DNA of 64,000 nt from Diplonema papillatum (Eukaryota > Euglenozoa > Diplonemea > Diplonemida > Diplonemidae). The DNA lies in assembly GCA_030068145.1 (NCBI GenBank), contig JAPJBO010000098.1:186001-250000 (forward strand). The letters are read 5' to 3'. Below the pieces are notes generated by a model that worked only from the letters and a program-made list of their open reading frames with translations, made no database searches and had not been told where the DNA came from. How positions within the stretch are numbered: position 1 is the first letter of the stretch; each line of letters begins with the position of its first letter. Shown piece after piece: positions 61,134 to 64,000 of this stretch. The position numbers were made by a program, and so were the translations under genes.

Positions 61134-62682
61134 GTATGCCGATTGTTGAGACGGAACACTGCCTCTCACGCGTAGTTGATGATAGCGTCGAGCCTTCTTC
61201 GAGAAGCGGTTGCATGTAGCAATGAAAAACAGAAATGAAAATCCATCCACAAATAACGCTAGAAAAGAGAACGGATTGACAGCAGAACCACCACCGAAAG
61301 GAAGGAAACAGCCTCAATGGTCAACCGGAGACCCTAAAACACCGAACCTCTAAACCACAATAAACGATAGAAAACAAGAACTGTCGAAAGACACCAGACT
61401 GTACACCAACCCGGGTTGATTGTCAACACAATGGGAATGGCGCTGGAAGGGCGACGAGAACAACCCGCGGACGATCAGTCCCAGGCTCTTCCATTAGTCA
61501 GCGGTAGTCATGCTTGTCGTAATTTCTTCGGCAAGGTCAGGTTTCAAAGGATTAGGTGATAGATTCATCATCGTCTTGTCTTCACGTCTAAAACCTATTT
61601 TTCTCCTTTGTGCACCGCAACTATACCGCCCAACACAGGATTGGTTGACCAAGACGTTCAGTCAATTCAGCCCCGTCCAGAAAGTGTTCGTGATGCACGA
61701 CAGGAAGTCGAAGCAGGGAAGGTTCAGTGCCTTCGTGACACTTTCGGACCAGCCCTCGTGCCAAAGAGCCATCGATGCTCTGCACAACTCTCCTTGCCTC
61801 GACAACAACAACTTCACGCTCGTCGTAAGGTATCTGCCTCTTGCCTTTTGTCATGTTATTTTGTTTCCCTTCTCTGGGGAAGAGCTGCCGCGCCAAACCT
61901 CGCTTCTTTGTACCACATGCGGAGAAAAGAGAAAGAGAGACATAAATAGAGACAGAGAGGGTTTGGAGGAAGACGCTGGCGTGCGTCGGGGCCAGTGAGA
62001 AGCACCGGCCACCTTGCTAGATAAATCCTGCCGCGAAAAGGAGCCCTTTCATTCGCTGCCAAAGCGCAGCCTACAGCAACCAGTGGGCCGGCAACGGCAA
62101 GAAAGTATTGGGCAAACAGCAAGCCTTGTGCGTAGGGGATACACGTTTGTGTGTTCCGGCCTGACGAGGTTTAGCAGGAGCAACCTGCAAAAATACTTCG
62201 ACAGATACGATATGCACACCAGAATACGATACCTGGCCCTAGGAATCCTTACCGATAAACCCTCGGATCGTCGTCAGCTAACTTTTTACTCTAAAATACC
62301 GCCGAAAACAAACAGACTCTCCGAGCCGGCGGGGGCGAAGCAGCCGCAACGGCAGATGATGGGAGGATATCCAGACCAAGGGGGCGCGGCGTACGGCAAC
62401 CAGTGGGCCGGCAACGCCGGGTACAATGCGTACGGGGGCGGCAAGGGCGCCGGCGGGTACAACGTGCACCAGGGCGGCGCGGCCTACGGCGGCGGCGGCG
62501 GCGGCGGCTGGAACCAGGGCAGGGGCGCCGGCGGCTACCAGCCGCAGCAGCAGCAGCCGCAGCAGCAGCAGCAGCAGCAGGCCGCGGCCCCGTCAGCGAC
62601 TGGCAACGTCATCTACTCCGGCGGGAAGGCGTGGTACGAGGCCACCGACCCGAGCTCGCGGAAGGTGCTGCTTTTCTTCTAG
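61065..62682 (+). CDS. RNA-binding protein with one RRM and a Gly/Gln-rich tail (three exons, 193 aa)
   Basis: Exons 61065-61133, 61639-61824 and 62356-62682 join in phase 0. Exon 1 carries RNP2 (RLYIANL); exon 2 carries the rest of the RRM, with RNP1-like KQGRFSAFVTL and DNNNFTLV at the fold's end. Exon 3 is Gly/Tyr/Asn-rich (GGAAYGNQWAGNAGYNAYGG) with poly-Gly and poly-Gln runs, like hnRNP low-complexity tails. It ends GGKAWYEATDPSSRKVLLFF. WYEATDPSS is the usual opening of a WW domain; a donor-like GAAG|GTGCTG at 62,665 (phase 0) could lead to the rest of a WW domain in another exon. The exon 3 acceptor is not certain (62,355 or 62,340). Confidence 0.72.
61639..61824 (+). CDS. RRM protein, exon 2
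   Basis: The acceptor is CAACACAG at 61,631-61,638 and the donor GTC|GTAAGG at 61,825. It reads DWLTKTFSQFSPVQKVFVMH and KQGRFSAFVTLSD, the beta2-beta3 part of an RRM. Confidence 0.78.
62356..62682 (+). CDS. RRM protein, exon 3 (terminal in this model)
   Basis: It starts after CGGCAG at 62,355. A short fragment of the same exon (CAACCAGTGGGCCGGCAAC) lies in the preceding intron at about 62,077-62,095. Confidence 0.65.
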   Translation: MMGGYPDQGGAAYGNQWAGNAGYNAYGGGKGAGGYNVHQGGAAYGGGGGGGWNQGRGAGGYQPQQQQPQQQQQQQAAAPSATGNVIYSGGKAWYEATDPSSRKVLLFF

Positions 62683-63780
62683 TTCTAGCAATCTTGAGGT
62701 TGTCCTTGTGCGATTGGACCTGTACGCGTTCAGGTTAAACTGCTGCTCTCTAAGGAAGTAGTTACTGGTTTTCGCGTAGATCAGAATTCCTTACCTGAAA
62801 ATGACACAGGGTAAACACAAGTGGGAAAATGATGCTGCCAGCACGCAAAAAACAAAACGAAGCGTTTGTCTTCTTCCCTTGTCGGAGTTTTGCCCACAAG
62901 TGTTTCCTGAACAATCCTTCAGTAAACAATTGGCACCCTCGGCGTGCACGGTGTCGCATGAGGGATAGAACACACAAGTTGTTCTTTCATCAGCTTTCGC
63001 CTCCTCCGTGGGCCACTCAACCGCGGCCACGTCCTTCCATTTCACAGTAGAAAGATCAATGTCGTCACGATGAACGGCGGGCATTTTCACTTACGTCCCT
63101 TTTTCGAGACTGGAGGTCCTATGAACATGCAATGTGAATAGCCTCTATTCGAGCCAACCCGGCTTTTCTTGCAACAATTATGAAACTGTATTGTTTTTTG
63201 GACTGGATAATATTGCGGATATAACTTTTCTCCCGCCTGCCAGTAGACAGGGGCGTGGCATAGTGAGCGGGTGACGGCCTTCAGGCCAGTAGGCCCGGGC
63301 TCGAACACCGCTCACCGCACTTTTCCGGGCGACTTTTTCGAGATTTCTTGTGTTCCGGGGTCTAATGTGCCCGAAATTTGCGTTTTTTGCGAAGTTTCTC
63401 GGTATCTCGCGGTATTTGGGTCACCCCGTCGCCCCGAGGCCGGCGGGGGGGGGGGGACCATAGATGGAAACATAAAACCCAAAACCCAAGGCCACCAGAC
63501 ACCTAGTATTTGGTGGCCAGCCACTTCTGGGCGGCTGGTCCTTTTTCCCGATCTTATATGCACACCTCCGAATTTAAATGGGCGAAGCCCGGCTTTTCTT
63601 TGCACCAATCCTTCCAAATAAGAGGGGGGGATCCGGGGGGCACCGCCCCCCGGCCGAACGGTACGGTACAGCGACACAGATCGTGCGGTGAAAAACCTCA
63701 AGCTTCACGGATTTCCGAGGGAATCTGTGAAGCTTACGAACCTTCTCACACTCGTATTTCTTAGTTTCGAGTCCCCCACC
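62683..63780. other. Downstream region: family G copy, tRNA-like repeat, G/C hairpin
   Basis: Family G is at 63,108-63,205; a tRNA-like repeat at 63,250-63,320 (GTGGCATAGTGAGCGGG ... GGGCTCGAACACCG); a G/C-block hairpin at about 63,635-63,668. A reverse-strand frame at 62,860-63,090 (DLSTVKWKDVAAVEWP) has weak coding character but no support. Confidence 0.5.
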
Positions 63781-63784
63781 AACG

Positions 63785-64000
63785 AGACCTGTAACCGAGT
63801 TTAACTAGTGCGTAACCACTGTAACCGGGTGTAACCAGTCTGTAACCGGGATGTTACCGCTTCAACCACTTGTACCCAGCATGTAACCACTGTAACCGGG
63901 TGTAACCAGTCTGTAACCGGGATGTAACCGCTGTAACCACTTGTAACCAGCATGTAACCACTGTAACCGAGTGTAACCAGTCTGTAACCGGGATGTAACC
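63785..64000 (+). repeat. 71-bp GTAACC-rich satellite, at least 2.7 units, continuing off the window
   Basis: CGTAACCACTGTAACCGGGTG-type unit starts at 63,812, 63,883 and 63,954 (71-base spacing). Within each unit GTAACC recurs every 9-13 bases, so the 71-bp unit itself grew from a shorter one. Confidence 0.85.

Overview
The window is nuclear DNA of a eukaryotic microbe. Every convincing gene is split by spliceosomal introns (GT...AG, with a marked preference for a GTATGC-type donor). Exons are GC-rich, while introns and intergenic DNA are longer, less GC-rich and full of dispersed repeats. Pieces of cytosolic-type 18S and 28S rRNA, tRNA-like repeats, a Penelope-like retroelement, a LINE and a MULE-like fragment are present. 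No operons, Shine-Dalgarno sites or CRISPR arrays were seen. I cannot assign the lineage; a free-living or symbiotic protist is the most I can support.

Layout. 1-810 is the last exon of a low-complexity, FG/poly-Q/acidic protein. 0.8-11.9 kb is repeat-rich intergenic DNA ending in CAG arrays. 11,907-26,593 is a seven-exon gene for a cyclic-nucleotide-gated/HCN-like cation channel (520 aa; all splice phases agree). Its introns hold a 76-bp satellite, rRNA fragments, tRNA-like repeats, a Penelope-like element and fold-back elements. 26.6-32.2 kb is intergenic repeats. 32,254-41,285 is a two-exon gene (628 aa, internal repeats) whose 7.1-kb intron carries a LINE with a 10-bp target-site duplication. 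42,869-45,082 is a two-exon coiled-coil gene (384 aa). 46,452-46,883 is a small single-exon gene with an N-myristoylation/palmitoylation-type start, followed by three decayed copies. 49,648-57,930 is a second coiled-coil gene (416 aa) with a 7-kb intron. 61,065-62,682 is a single-RRM RNA-binding protein with a Gly/Gln-rich tail. The right edge is a 71-bp satellite.

Two themes stand out. First, almost every gene has decayed copies of its own exons beside it, in introns or just downstream. Second, the Penelope-like element places a GIY-YIG nuclease before the reverse transcriptase and carries a ubiquitin-specific-protease-like domain after it, with the Cys and His boxes readable. All assignments come from reading motifs by eye; no database search was possible.
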